Source: Rahnella rivi
GTDB lineage: Bacteria; Pseudomonadota; Gammaproteobacteria; Enterobacterales; Enterobacteriaceae
Direction of reading: 5' to 3'
NCBI RefSeq assembly: GCF_019049655.1
Contig: NZ_JAFMOX010000064.1
Location: 186,001-250,000, forward strand
Length of the DNA: 64,000 nt
The position numbers and the translations under genes are program-made. The notes under the pieces are model-generated. The model made no database searches. It was not told where the DNA came from and saw only the letters and a list, made by a program, of their open reading frames with translations. This document shows positions 8,352-18,660 of this stretch, in pieces. Position 1 is the stretch's first letter. Each line of letters begins with the position of its first letter.

Positions 8352-9290
8352 ATGGACCGATTAAAGCGTATGTCAATTTTCGCCCAGGTGGTTGAAAGCG
8401 GCTCATTTACCGCGGCGGCACGACGTCTCGACATGAGCGTTTCCGCCATCAGCCAGACGATTTCAAAACTTGAAAATGACTTACAAATCAAATTGCTAAA
8501 CCGAAGCACACGCAGCATTGGCCTGACTGAAGCCGGAAAGATTTACTATCAGGGCTGCCGGAAAATGCTGCAAGACGTGCGCGAAGTGCATGAGCAATTA
8601 TACGCCTTCAACAACACACCCACCGGCACGTTGCGCATCGGCAGCTCATCGACAATGGCACAAAATGTTCTTGCTGCCATGACTGCCGAGATGCTCAGTG
8701 AATATCCCGGCCTGACCGTGAATCTGGTCACCGGCATTCCGGCGCCGGATCTGATCGCCGACGGCTTAGACCTGGTGATCCGCGTCGGGGCGTTGCAGGA
8801 TTCCAGCCTGTTCTCCACAAAACTCGGCTCGATGCCGATGGTCGTGTGTGCCGCGCGCAGCTATCTGGCCCAGCACGGCACGCCGGAAAAACCGGCAGAT
8901 ATGGTGAATTTCTCATGGCTGGAATACAGCGTGCGCCCCGACAGCGAGTTTGAACTGATCGCGCCCGAGGGCATTACCACCCGGATCAATCCGCAGGGGC
9001 GTTTCGTCACCAATGATTCGCAAACGATGATCCGCTGGCTGAAAGCCGGGGTGGGTATCGCTTATGTGCCGCTGATGTGGATCATCGAAGAAATCAATGC
9101 AGGGGAAGTGGAGATTTTGTTCCGCAGCTACCAGTCCGATCCTCGCCCGGTTTACGCGCTGTATACCGAAAAAGACAAACTGCCGCTGAAAGTGCAGGTA
9201 TGCATTAACTATCTGACGGATTACTTCAAACAGGTCAGTAAGGTGTATCAGGGCTACAGGCAGGGGAAAAAGGGAACGACGTGGGAGTAA
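8352..9290 (+). CDS. aaeR: AaeR, LysR-type activator of aaeXAB
   Basis: A 312-residue LysR-family regulator with an N-terminal winged helix-turn-helix (residues 1-60, 'GSFTAAARRLDMSVSAISQTISKLE') and a C-terminal effector domain. Its place divergent from aaeX, as in E. coli, identifies it as AaeR, which senses aromatic carboxylic acids. AGGA six bases upstream supports the ATG. The C-terminus ends in a basic stretch ('YRQGKKGTTWE'). A perfect palindrome follows the stop and likely ends transcription. Confidence 0.93.
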   Translation: MDRLKRMSIFAQVVESGSFTAAARRLDMSVSAISQTISKLENDLQIKLLNRSTRSIGLTEAGKIYYQGCRKMLQDVREVHEQLYAFNNTPTGTLRIGSSSTMAQNVLAAMTAEMLSEYPGLTVNLVTGIPAPDLIADGLDLVIRVGALQDSSLFSTKLGSMPMVVCAARSYLAQHGTPEKPADMVNFSWLEYSVRPDSEFELIAPEGITTRINPQGRFVTNDSQTMIRWLKAGVGIAYVPLMWIIEEINAGEVEILFRSYQSDPRPVYALYTEKDKLPLKVQVCINYLTDYFKQVSKVYQGYRQGKKGTTWE

Positions 9291-9291
9291 A

Positions 9292-9311
9292 CCTCCCCTG
9301 ATCAGGGGAGG
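9292..9311. terminator. Perfect 20-bp palindrome between convergent aaeR and tldD
   Basis: CCTCCCCTGA and TCAGGGGAGG form a perfect palindrome in the 33-bp gap between the two converging genes. It lacks a long T-run on either strand, so it could be a weak bidirectional terminator or a transcript-end stabiliser. Confidence 0.6.
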
Positions 9312-9323
9312 CTAAAACAAAAC

Positions 9324-10769
9324 TTAAGCGGTACCGCCCACCGTCAGATTATCCAGTTTCAGGGTTGGCTGACCGACCCCGACCGGCAGGCTCTGGCCTT
9401 CTTTGCCACACACACCGACGCCTTTATCGAGCGCCAGATCGTTACCTACCATGGAAATCTGCTGCATCGCTTCGATACCCGACCCGATCAGCGTCGCGCC
9501 TTTCACCGGTTTGGTGATGCGACCGTTTTCAATCAGATACGCTTCGGACGTTGAGAACACGAACTTGCCGGACGTGATATCCACCTGACCGCCGCCGAAG
9601 TTCGGTGCATACAGGCCGTATTCGACGCTGCTGATAATCTCTTCCGGCGTAGATTTGCCCGCCAACATGTAAGTGTTGGTCATGCGTGGCATCGGCAGGT
9701 GCGCATATGACTCACGACGGCCATTACCGGTCGGCGCTACGCCCATCAGGCGCGCATTCAGTTTGTCCTGCATGTAACCTTTCAGCACACCGTTTTCGAT
9801 CAACACGTTGTACTGGCCCGGCACGCCTTCATCGTCAATCGCCAGTGAACCGCGCAGGCCGTGCATAGTACCGTCATCGACGACGGTACACAGTTCGGAC
9901 GCCACCAGTTTACCCATCTGACCGCTAAAGACGGACGTTCCGCGACGGTTGAAATCACCTTCCAGGCCGTGTCCGACCGCTTCGTGCAACAGCACGCCCG
10001 GCCAGCCTGCGCCCAGAACCACCGGCATCCCACCCGCAGGGGCGGCGACAGCAGTCAGATTGAGCAATGCCATACGCACTGCGTCACGCGCGAACGCTTC
10101 GGCGCGCACTTCACCGTTAACCGTTTCGAGGAAATAATCATAACCGACGCGCGCACCGCCGCCGCTGGAGCCGCGTTCACGGCGGCCATCCTGCTCGACC
10201 AGCACGCTCACGGACAGGCGAACCAGCGGACGGATATCTGCCGCCAGCGTACCGTCAGTGGCGGCCACCAGCACCGTTTCATACACACCGGTAATGCTGG
10301 CGCTGACTTCCTGCACACGTTTATCCGCAGCGCGGGCGATTTTGTCCACGCGATGCAAAAGCTCAATTTTCGCTTCACGCGGCAGGCTTTGCAGCGGATC
10401 CAGCGCGGAGTACAGGGGCGGGTAGGCCACTTCGCCCAGCGTGCGCGTTTTGCCATTGCCCTGTTCGCGGACAATGCTGCGCGCAGCGGTGGCGCTTTGA
10501 TTTAAGGCATTGAGGGTGATCTGGTCGGCATAAGCGAAACCGGTCTTCTCGCCGCTGATGGCACGCACGCCCACGCCCTGATCGATATTGTAAGAACCGT
10601 CTTTGATGATGCTGTCTTCGATTACCCAGGCTTCATGGAAGCTGGACTGGAAAAAGAGATCGGCGTAATCGAGGCGACGTTCTGACAACTGGCCCAAAAC
10701 GGAAAACAGATCCTGATGACTCAGATTATTGGCAGTTAGTAACTGCTCACTGACTAAGGCCAGACTCAT
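9324..10769 (-). CDS. tldD: TldD metalloprotease catalytic subunit
   Basis: The 481-residue length equals E. coli TldD. The zinc-binding HExxxH motif is present as HEAVGH at residues 262-267, inside 'LLHEAVGHGLEGDFNRRG'. With PmbA it forms the TldD/E protease, which unfolds and cleaves small peptides such as the microcin B17 precursor. It lies between aaeR (convergent) and yhdP (upstream on the same strand, 142 bp away), the same order as in E. coli. AAGAGAG lies about 10 bases before the ATG. Confidence 0.97.
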   Translation of the reverse strand: MSLALVSEQLLTANNLSHQDLFSVLGQLSERRLDYADLFFQSSFHEAWVIEDSIIKDGSYNIDQGVGVRAISGEKTGFAYADQITLNALNQSATAARSIVREQGNGKTRTLGEVAYPPLYSALDPLQSLPREAKIELLHRVDKIARAADKRVQEVSASITGVYETVLVAATDGTLAADIRPLVRLSVSVLVEQDGRRERGSSGGGARVGYDYFLETVNGEVRAEAFARDAVRMALLNLTAVAAPAGGMPVVLGAGWPGVLLHEAVGHGLEGDFNRRGTSVFSGQMGKLVASELCTVVDDGTMHGLRGSLAIDDEGVPGQYNVLIENGVLKGYMQDKLNARLMGVAPTGNGRRESYAHLPMPRMTNTYMLAGKSTPEEIISSVEYGLYAPNFGGGQVDITSGKFVFSTSEAYLIENGRITKPVKGATLIGSGIEAMQQISMVGNDLALDKGVGVCGKEGQSLPVGVGQPTLKLDNLTVGGTA

Positions 10770-10911
10770 AGATGTTCACTCTCTTTTAGACGAAAATCCG
10801 GCGGACTCAAGCGTAATGCGTCGCTCAGTGCGCCGGACAATCCATTGTTACAAGGTTATTAACAGCCTAACACAGCCCGGACAAGGTTGCCTGCCGCCAT
10901 CCTGAATGGGA

Positions 10912-13900
10912 TTACTGCGCGGCAGCAGCCTTCGGCGCGGTGACGGGTTTACGCAGAATTTCATTGATACGCGGCTCCGCGATGGTGCCGGTGATCTGAT
11001 AGCGGATCAGCGAAATTTTATTCCACAGCGGTGCCAGCACTTTACTGGCTGCAAACACGGCCACGCCCACCACAGGGTTTATCACAAACGCCGTTGCCAC
11101 GCCGACGGTGGCTGAAATTTCCGGCGCGATGACCGCTTCCAAATCCAGTTTCTGACTCACAAAGTTGACCTTACCGGTGATGGCGATATCCGCCGCCAGG
11201 CCGTCAACCAGCAGATCATCGGTATGCAGCGTGCCGTCTTTTATCCAGGCGGTCGATTTGATCGAGTCAAAATAGAAGCCCTGACCGAAGGTGTCGCTGA
11301 AATCGAGGCGCAACTTACGCAGCAACGCATCGAAGCTGACCAGACGCAGTAACTGCCCGGCGCGACCACCGCCAACGTCGGCGATTTCACCTTTACCGAG
11401 CTCGTTTTTCAGCGTGCCGTTGAGCGTGCTGACATCCGGTTTCCAGGGGACAGATTTCCAGTGCAGGTCAAAATTCACATCAAAAGGCGCACCTTTCAGC
11501 GGTGTGGTGACACCGAAGAATGACATCGCCTGATCGATATTTTTACCACTCAGTTTACCTTTCAGGCCGGTATTCTCGCCCTGATCGTTCTGTTTCCAGT
11601 CGCCCTGTACGTCCAGTCGTGCAACACCGGTGTCGATCAGGCCGTTGCGCAGCATTAACTGATCGCCCTGCGGGGTCACATCGGCGTTCACCTTGCGGAA
11701 ATTCTGGCCGAGGAACCAGCAGGCTTCGCAGCGCAGTTGCACCGCAGGCCAGCTGGCGAAGGAAATTTTGTCATTGCCCGTTGGGTTCGACGCCGGTTTA
11801 CCGCTCTCCGACACGTCTGCCACCGTCCATTGCGGATTGAAATACAGGTAGCGCAGGTTTGCCAGCCACGGGCCGGTGTCATTCATGTTCAGCGTGCCGT
11901 CGATCTCCTTGCCTTTGGCGGCAATCGCCAGCCCCTGATGCCCCTGCGTTGATCGCAGCGTCAGGTCATTCCACACCTGGCCGCCCAGCGTCAGCGCCGG
12001 CGTGGTGAGGATAATTTCATGCGGGAAGCTGAAGCCGGCCATTTTACTGCTGCCGCTGCCCTGCGTCGCTTTCTCCGGCGACAAGAGTCCGAGCCAGCTT
12101 TCGCCGTCCAGCGCCGGAAGGTTAAGCGTCAGGCTGCTGTCTTGCGGCAACGCCGGTGTTTTTTTGGTGTTCGCCTGCCAGGAGGCGCGGTCCAGTTTGA
12201 GCTGTTTACCCAGCAGCCAGCGGCTGTTGAAATGATCTTTCCCGGCCAGCACGCCTTCAAGATTGAAGCTGTGCAAATCGCCTTTCACCTTCACCAGCAA
12301 CGGCAACGAATGGCCAGCTTTCTTAGCGAGAGGATCCGGTAAGTGACTGCTTACATCTTTCAGATCGGCATTCACATCAACGGTATAATTCGGCGTGCCT
12401 TTGTGCGGCAGGGCAATATTGACGTCAGCCTTCCACGGCGTACCGCCGGAAATTTTGCTGGCGGCCACCGCAGGCAACCCTGGCAACTTCGACAACTGCC
12501 AGTTCGCATCCAGTCCCACCTGAATCTTAAAGTCGTCTGCCAGCTCCTGCGTACTGAACATCACGTTGATCGGTTGCCCGAACCAGTTGCCGGTCATTCT
12601 GTTGCTTTGCAGATTTCCATTGTCGTAACTGAACTGCCCGCTGAGGTGGCTGATGGTGCTTTCCAGCGGTTTGATCAGCAGGCTGTTATCTTTGAGCGTC
12701 ACGCCACCGGTGGCACGAACCAGTTCGCCGTCGAGCGGAATATCCAGATGTAAGCGACCATTCACTTCGCCGCTAATCTGCAGCTCCTGCAAAGCGCTGC
12801 CGAGCGTGTCGTGCAGCGGCGTGTTCATGAAATAATCACCGATATCTTTGCCGGAACCGCGCAGATCAGAATCGACAAACAGCTTTTCTTTCAGGTAATC
12901 CGGGATATTGGCGACTACGTTGTTGCCATCTACGTTGCCCAATTTTGTGTGCGCGGCTTTCATGAACAAACCGTCGTTCAGAAAATCGAGATCGATGTCC
13001 AGATCGGTCAGCGCGGGCCATTCAGGCTGGAACTGGAAGGTCGAGTGGCGCAACGGCACCCACACCTGGAACTGCCCTTCGTTATTTTTGAACGGGAAGT
13101 GATGCGGATTGCCGTTGAAGGTCAGCGTGGCGTTATCCACCTGCCCGGCCTGGATCGCACCGGTGAGATAATCCACCAGATGTTTGCCCATCAGCTTTTC
13201 GGGGAAGTAACGCCACGCCTGACCGGCGTCGTACAGGCGGATACCGGCCAGAATATTCAGCCACGGCTCGCCGTTCGCAGGCTGGTTATAGTGGAAGTCG
13301 CCCTTCGCCCACAGCGCGTCTGCTTTGACATCCACGTCTTTACCGGACAATGCCCAGCCGTCTTTATCGTTGGTCCAGTTGAATGAGCCGGTTGCGGCAC
13401 TGACGTTCAGCGGCGCGCGGAACATCTCACCATAAGGCAACTGGCTGTCTTGTAATTTGACGTTGAGCTGGCCGCCGGCGACGCTGCCTTTCAGGCTGCC
13501 ATTGAAATGATTGATGCCCGGCAATAATTCCCAACGCTGCCAGCTGACATCGTGCCAGTTAGCAATAAAGCGGGTGTGCTCGGGTTGTTTGAGAGGAATA
13601 TCCAGCGCCAGGCTGTCGACCTTGCCCGACGGTTTCAGATCCTGCCAGCGTTCAAGCACAGCAGGCGTCAGGAATGAGAAGGTCGGTATCACCGGACCAA
13701 GGCGTTCCAGTTGCAAATGGGTACCCCGGATACGCAACTCTTCGCCCTGCGAGGGACCCAGGAATTCGTTGTTTTCCGGCAGGTACAACGCGTCCAGAGT
13801 GCCTTTTGGCCAGGCCACGCCGTCCGTTTTGATGTTCAGTTGCTTCGTACCAAGCTGCCAGCCATTCCCCTGACGATTGCCGTGCAGCGTCAGGTTATCC

Positions 13901-14742
13901 ACGTCGAGACGATGTTGGTCATCGCCAGTTTTCCAGGTTGCAGAACCGGTTTTCAGCAGCGCATCACCGGCGTACACATCGCCGTTACGCACGGTAAGCC
14001 AGGCCGCCAGACTGAAATTGGCACTCTCAAGGCCGGTGTTGCTGCGCAGCCAGCGGCTGAACCACGGCTTCATATCGATATCATCAGCTTGCAGGTAAAT
14101 CTTGCCGTTGTTGAGCAACCCGTTGGAATCATTGAGATCCATCCGCACCTGCACCACGCCATGCTGACCGTTGAAACTCGACAGACTCAGCTGGCCTTCC
14201 GCACGGTGGCGATTATGGGTGTTGAGCCAGGTCAGTTGCGGGATGTCGAATTCGGCGCGCGGGCCGGACGGTGTCAGGAAGGAAATACGGCTGTCGCGCA
14301 AATCGAAGTGATCGACCTGCTTAAGGAAAATATCGCTGATGCGGTTTGGCTTGAGGCCATTGCCCTGATTGTTGTCTCCGCCCAGCGTGCTGTTCAGATC
14401 CAACTGCATGTTGTAGAAAGTGAGATCGCGGAACTGCCAGCGCAGATGCAGCATCGACTGCCAGACATCCAGCGCCAGGGTGATGCGCTGAACCTTCAGG
14501 GTGGAATCCGGCAACGTCACCTGAAGGCCCCGGACCTCCATGATCGGGCCAAAGGTTTTCCAGCTGGCACTGATCTGTGACAGTTCGATCGGCACGCCCG
14601 TCGCAGATTCGACTTTCGCGACCAGCTGGGTCTGGAAACGGCTCAACTGAGGCAACGCCAGACGTAAGCCACTGATCACCAAAGCCACTATCACGACAAG
14701 GGTTGCGCTGGTGGTTAATAAAATACCGGGCAGTCGCCTCAA
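10912..14742 (-). CDS. yhdP: YhdP, AsmA-like intermembrane phospholipid transport protein
   Basis: A giant protein of about 1276 residues with one N-terminal transmembrane helix (about 5-30) and a very long beta-rich body, typical of the bridge-like AsmA/YhdP family. In E. coli YhdP, TamB and YdbH together move phospholipids from the inner to the outer membrane. I chose a TTG start at 14742 because AAGGAGAG ends six bases upstream and the translation then opens '(M)RRLPGILL', matching the E. coli start as I recall it. An in-frame ATG seven codons earlier (14763) has no good ribosome binding site. It lies between rng and tldD as in E. coli. The C-terminus carries an Ala-rich tail. Confidence 0.94.
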   Translation of the reverse strand: MRRLPGILLTTSATLVVIVALVISGLRLALPQLSRFQTQLVAKVESATGVPIELSQISASWKTFGPIMEVRGLQVTLPDSTLKVQRITLALDVWQSMLHLRWQFRDLTFYNMQLDLNSTLGGDNNQGNGLKPNRISDIFLKQVDHFDLRDSRISFLTPSGPRAEFDIPQLTWLNTHNRHRAEGQLSLSSFNGQHGVVQVRMDLNDSNGLLNNGKIYLQADDIDMKPWFSRWLRSNTGLESANFSLAAWLTVRNGDVYAGDALLKTGSATWKTGDDQHRLDVDNLTLHGNRQGNGWQLGTKQLNIKTDGVAWPKGTLDALYLPENNEFLGPSQGEELRIRGTHLQLERLGPVIPTFSFLTPAVLERWQDLKPSGKVDSLALDIPLKQPEHTRFIANWHDVSWQRWELLPGINHFNGSLKGSVAGGQLNVKLQDSQLPYGEMFRAPLNVSAATGSFNWTNDKDGWALSGKDVDVKADALWAKGDFHYNQPANGEPWLNILAGIRLYDAGQAWRYFPEKLMGKHLVDYLTGAIQAGQVDNATLTFNGNPHHFPFKNNEGQFQVWVPLRHSTFQFQPEWPALTDLDIDLDFLNDGLFMKAAHTKLGNVDGNNVVANIPDYLKEKLFVDSDLRGSGKDIGDYFMNTPLHDTLGSALQELQISGEVNGRLHLDIPLDGELVRATGGVTLKDNSLLIKPLESTISHLSGQFSYDNGNLQSNRMTGNWFGQPINVMFSTQELADDFKIQVGLDANWQLSKLPGLPAVAASKISGGTPWKADVNIALPHKGTPNYTVDVNADLKDVSSHLPDPLAKKAGHSLPLLVKVKGDLHSFNLEGVLAGKDHFNSRWLLGKQLKLDRASWQANTKKTPALPQDSSLTLNLPALDGESWLGLLSPEKATQGSGSSKMAGFSFPHEIILTTPALTLGGQVWNDLTLRSTQGHQGLAIAAKGKEIDGTLNMNDTGPWLANLRYLYFNPQWTVADVSESGKPASNPTGNDKISFASWPAVQLRCEACWFLGQNFRKVNADVTPQGDQLMLRNGLIDTGVARLDVQGDWKQNDQGENTGLKGKLSGKNIDQAMSFFGVTTPLKGAPFDVNFDLHWKSVPWKPDVSTLNGTLKNELGKGEIADVGGGRAGQLLRLVSFDALLRKLRLDFSDTFGQGFYFDSIKSTAWIKDGTLHTDDLLVDGLAADIAITGKVNFVSQKLDLEAVIAPEISATVGVATAFVINPVVGVAVFAASKVLAPLWNKISLIRYQITGTIAEPRINEILRKPVTAPKAAAAQ

Positions 14743-14839
14743 ACTTCTCTCCTTGTTTTCCATTCCATGCGGGTTCGCTCCCGTACAGTCGGCAATGGAA
14801 ACCTGTAACTTCTTGATGCGTGTGGCACGTTGGCTCAGA

Positions 14840-16309
14840 TCACATCATCACGACGTCGAACTGCTCCTGACTGTAGAGCGGCTCCACCTGCACTTTGACC
14901 TGTTTGCCGACGAAAATTTCGACTTCAGCCAGTGCATGGGATTCCTCGCCCTTCAGCGCTTCGCCCACTGCCGCAGAGGCGTAGACCAGGAAGCGGTCGG
15001 AATCATACGCATGATGCACGCGCACGATTTCACGCAATATTTCATAGCAAACCGTTTCGACGGTTTTCACCGTGCCGCGCGCATGACAGGTCGGACAATC
15101 GCTGCACAGAACATGCTCGACGCTTTCGCGGGTGCGTTTGCGGGTCATTTCCACCAGTCCCAGCGCGGAGAAGCCGTGAATACCGGTTTTCACACGGTCT
15201 TTCGACAACGCCTGCTCAAGGCTGTGCAACACGCGACGGCGGTGATCCTCATTCGACATATCAATAAAGTCGATGATGATAATGCCGCCCAGATTACGTA
15301 ACCGCAGCTGACGGGCTATCGCCTGTGTCGCTTCGGTATTGGTGTTGAAAATGGTGTCTTCCAGATTGCGATGGCCAACAAACGCGCCGGTGTTGATATC
15401 CACCGTCGTCATGGCTTCAGTCTGATCGATAATCAGGTAGCCGCCAGACTTAAGTTCCACCTTGCGCTCGAGGGCGCGCTGGATCTCATTTTCCACATCG
15501 AACAGATCGAAAATAGGCTGCTTGCCGTTGTAATGTTCCAGCTTGCTGGTCATTTCCGGCATGTATTCGCTGGTGAATTCGACCAGCAATTCATAGGTCA
15601 GGCGGGAATCGACACGAATACGATCCAGCGCTTCCCCGGCAAAATCACGCAGGACACGGTGCGCCAGCGCCAGTTCGCCATACAGCTTGTATTTGGTTTT
15701 GTTGCGACGTTTGCGCTCCATCACCTTCGTCCACAGGCGCTTGAGATAAGCCGCATCCTGCTTAAGTTCTTCTTCGCCCACGCCTTCGGCTGCCGTACGG
15801 ATAATGTAGCCGCCATGCTCGTCACAATATTCAGAGACGATGCGCTTGAGACGATCGCGTTCCGCTTCGCTTTCTATACGTTGTGAGACGCCAACGTGCG
15901 ATGCTCCGGGCATAAACACCAGATAACGCGAGGGCAACGTGATGTCGGTAGTCAGACGTGCGCCTTTGGTGCCGAGGGGATCTTTCACCACCTGCACCAT
16001 CAGATCCTGGCCCTGATGCACCAGCTCTGCGATGTCACGCACATTGAAATTTTTCTGCTCATCACGGGCAACGCATTCGGTATGCGGCATGATGTCTGAA
16101 GCGTGTAAAAACGCTGCTTTTTCAAGGCCGATATCAACAAAAGCCGCCTGCATTCCAGGCAAAACGCGGCTGATACGTCCTTTATAAATATTGCCGGCAA
16201 TCCCGCGCTTGGTTTCGCGCTCAATATGGATTTCCTGCAGAATGCCACCGTCGATGTAGGCCACGCGTGTCTCGGACGGGGTGACATTGACCAGTAATTC
16301 AGCTGTCAT
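14840..16309 (-). CDS. rng: Ribonuclease G
   Basis: A 489-residue protein, the same length as E. coli RNase G. It has an N-terminal S1-like domain (residues ~35-125), the DNase I-like catalytic core with the metal-binding Asp in 'GGIIIIDFID', and the zinc-link cysteines in 'CSDCPTC'. RNase G is a single-strand endonuclease that matures the 5' end of 16S rRNA. I chose ATG 16309 since AGGAGA lies five bases upstream; the open frame continues upstream to 16471 only because it overlaps maf. The first 11 bases overlap the end of maf, suggesting coupled translation. Confidence 0.97.
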   Translation of the reverse strand: MTAELLVNVTPSETRVAYIDGGILQEIHIERETKRGIAGNIYKGRISRVLPGMQAAFVDIGLEKAAFLHASDIMPHTECVARDEQKNFNVRDIAELVHQGQDLMVQVVKDPLGTKGARLTTDITLPSRYLVFMPGASHVGVSQRIESEAERDRLKRIVSEYCDEHGGYIIRTAAEGVGEEELKQDAAYLKRLWTKVMERKRRNKTKYKLYGELALAHRVLRDFAGEALDRIRVDSRLTYELLVEFTSEYMPEMTSKLEHYNGKQPIFDLFDVENEIQRALERKVELKSGGYLIIDQTEAMTTVDINTGAFVGHRNLEDTIFNTNTEATQAIARQLRLRNLGGIIIIDFIDMSNEDHRRRVLHSLEQALSKDRVKTGIHGFSALGLVEMTRKRTRESVEHVLCSDCPTCHARGTVKTVETVCYEILREIVRVHHAYDSDRFLVYASAAVGEALKGEESHALAEVEIFVGKQVKVQVEPLYSQEQFDVVMM

Positions 16310-16892
16310 GTTTTCTCCTAAGCTCGCGTAAGGCAGCAAATTCATTGAGCAGTTCCTGGGTTTCCACCAGAGGAAGCCCCACGACTGCATAGTAACTGCC
16401 GCGAATTTCACGGACGAAACAACCGCCCTTTCCCTGAATACCGTAAGCGCCCGCTTTATCCATGGGCTCACCGCTCAGAATATAGTGTGCAATGTCATCG
16501 GCGGATAGTGAACGGAAGGTGACATCGGTCACAACCAACGTACTGAGGCAATCACGCCGGTCAGCAAAAGCGACGGCGGTCATCACCTGATGTTGTCTGC
16601 CAGACAATGCAGTAAGCATAACAGCGGCTTGCGATTCGTCGCGCGGCTTTTCCAACACTTTACCGTCGAGAACCACAATGGTGTCGGCGCCCAGAACAGG
16701 AAGATCCTCATCTGCAACCGCCACACCGGCCCGCGCTTTATCTTTCGCCAGACGCAAAACGTAAGCGTCGGGTGCCTCATCCTGCTGGCGTTCTTCCGCT
16801 ACGTCGGTGATCAGACGCTCAAAGGGCAGATCCAGTAAGGCCAGCAATTCACGACGGCGTGGCGAACCGGAAGCGAGATAAAGTGCGGTCAT
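16299..16892 (-). CDS. yhdE: Maf-like nucleotide pyrophosphatase YhdE
   Basis: This 197-residue Maf-family protein starts 'MTALYLASGSPRRRELL', the family's phosphate-binding signature, and continues with 'VLGADTIVVLDG' containing the catalytic Asp. E. coli YhdE hydrolyses dTTP and UTP to monophosphates, limiting misincorporation of modified nucleotides. GAGGAT seven bases upstream supports ATG 16892 over an in-frame ATG at 16913. It sits between mreD (7 bp upstream) and rng (11-bp overlap), in a probable mreBCD-maf-rng operon. Confidence 0.95.
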   Translation of the reverse strand: MTALYLASGSPRRRELLALLDLPFERLITDVAEERQQDEAPDAYVLRLAKDKARAGVAVADEDLPVLGADTIVVLDGKVLEKPRDESQAAVMLTALSGRQHQVMTAVAFADRRDCLSTLVVTDVTFRSLSADDIAHYILSGEPMDKAGAYGIQGKGGCFVREIRGSYYAVVGLPLVETQELLNEFAALRELRRKHDS

Positions 16893-16899
16893 AACATCC

Positions 16900-17388
16900 T
16901 CATTGAACAGCAAACTGACGGCGAATTTTGCGCATCAGCAGGAACAGCCACGGCCACAAAATGCCGTCAACCACACTGCTCCAGAAAACTTCGGGGCGGA
17001 ACGACACGTTGACCACCATAAATTGTCCCCAGAACACCATGACGTCCACCGCCAGCGACAGCACCATGACAATCAGCGCTTGCTGCCAGAGTGCCAGATT
17101 GCGGAACAACTGGAATTTGAACGCGACCACATAGGCGGTGATGGCAAACGCCAGCGCACGAATGCCCAGCGTGGAACCGAGGATCAAATCCATGATGAAA
17201 CCGACAATAAAACCGGTGCCAACGTTGACGCGATGCGGTAAAGCCATCACCCAGTAGATCAGGATCAGCAACAGCCAGGAGGGCCGGAACATATAGATTT
17301 GTTCAGGCCACGGCATGACCTGCAACAACATGGCTATGACAAAGGATAGCCAAATAATCCAGCGTCCGTGGCTCCGGTAACTGTTCAT
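16900..17388 (-). CDS. mreD: MreD rod-shape membrane protein
   Basis: At 162 residues, with five to six hydrophobic segments, this matches E. coli MreD (162 aa). MreD is an inner-membrane member of the elongasome that works with MreC and MreB to guide lateral cell-wall synthesis. Its start overlaps the mreC stop by 4 bp, so translation is coupled. Confidence 0.96.
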   Translation of the reverse strand: MNSYRSHGRWIIWLSFVIAMLLQVMPWPEQIYMFRPSWLLLILIYWVMALPHRVNVGTGFIVGFIMDLILGSTLGIRALAFAITAYVVAFKFQLFRNLALWQQALIVMVLSLAVDVMVFWGQFMVVNVSFRPEVFWSSVVDGILWPWLFLLMRKIRRQFAVQ

Positions 17389-18392
17389 TGCCGTGCTCCC
17401 TGCGCAGGCGTGGTGCTGACTGGTGTGGTCACAGTGCCTGTTGCAGGTGCCGGAAGCGGCGCCGGAGGACCCATATCACCCGGTGGTGGCAATACCTGAG
17501 GCATCATTTGCATCAGGCGTTCATTGGCGACGCGATGAACTTCATCAGGCGGTAACGGATGCTCGCCGTTGCGATCAGAACCCCATAACAACAGCAGATA
17601 ACGCAGACGTTGCAGACCTGCCGTCGGGCGCGCCTGAATGACGGTATACGCGCGCTGATTATCGACTTTAACCGAAGACACGACGCCAACCGGATAGCCT
17701 TCCGGGAAACGACCGCCCAGACCCGACGTCACCAGCACGTCGCCAACACGAATGTCGGTATTGCTTGGCAGATGTTCAAGTTGCAGATCGTCAGCACAAC
17801 CGCTGCCCGCAGCAATGACGCGGATGTCATTGCGCAGCACCTGAATCGGCAACGCATGGGAAGCGTCACAAATCAGCAGAACGCGGCTGGTCAGTGCGGC
17901 AACGGCAACGACCTGGCCGACAACGCCTTTATCGCTGATGACCGGCTGCCCGATATACACGCCATTGTTGCTGCCTTTGTCGATCACCACCTGATCGCTG
18001 TAAGGATCATTGCTGGTGGACAGAACCTGCGTCACCATTTTGTGCTCGTCCTGACGCAACGGCGAACCCAGCAGTTCACGCAGACGGGCATTCTCTTGTT
18101 TGTATTGGCCAAGCAGCATCAGATCGCTGTTTTTCAGCAACAATTCCTGACGCAAAGCACGGTTTTCCAGTTCAAGCTGGCCGCGCGTCGCAAACGTCGA
18201 GGAAACCTGATCTAAGAATTCACGCGGGGCATTTGACAAGAAATAGAAGGGACTGACGGCAGTATCCATATAGGTGCGGATTTTAACAAACGTACCTATT
18301 TTACTGTCGGCAACAATCAGGATAATGGCCGTAAGAATAGCCAAAAAAAGTCGCAGTTGCAGGGAAGGACCCCTGCTAAAAATTGGCTTCAT
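17385..18392 (-). CDS. mreC: MreC rod-shape bitopic protein
   Basis: A 335-residue protein with a short cytoplasmic head, one transmembrane helix (about 12-30), a coiled coil (about 65-110) and a beta-rich periplasmic domain. The C-terminus is a Pro/Thr-rich tail ('PPGDMGPPAPLPAP'), which varies between species. MreC links MreB to PBP2/RodA in the periplasm. It lies 268 bp after mreB and overlaps mreD by 4 bp. Confidence 0.96.
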   Translation of the reverse strand: MKPIFSRGPSLQLRLFLAILTAIILIVADSKIGTFVKIRTYMDTAVSPFYFLSNAPREFLDQVSSTFATRGQLELENRALRQELLLKNSDLMLLGQYKQENARLRELLGSPLRQDEHKMVTQVLSTSNDPYSDQVVIDKGSNNGVYIGQPVISDKGVVGQVVAVAALTSRVLLICDASHALPIQVLRNDIRVIAAGSGCADDLQLEHLPSNTDIRVGDVLVTSGLGGRFPEGYPVGVVSSVKVDNQRAYTVIQARPTAGLQRLRYLLLLWGSDRNGEHPLPPDEVHRVANERLMQMMPQVLPPPGDMGPPAPLPAPATGTVTTPVSTTPAQGARQ

Positions 18393-18660
18393 AAAATATG
18401 CGAGTTCCTCGGCAACAGAAGGTTTCAGTCAGTCGAAGTCAGAACTTCCCCTGAGAGAAAAGGTGGCAATCTCATGGGATAGCCAAAACACCGGCAGAGC
18501 TTTGACGCTCAGCCAGTGTTTGCGCGGATCCACATTGAACACTGCACACTTCACGTTGCAGGTTTTACCTGACGGACAACCACCTTCCCGGCAGACCACT
18601 TTTTGAGAGGAATAAAGGAAGAAATCCGTCATTCCGTCATCAAATAAATCGTCGCTGAGA

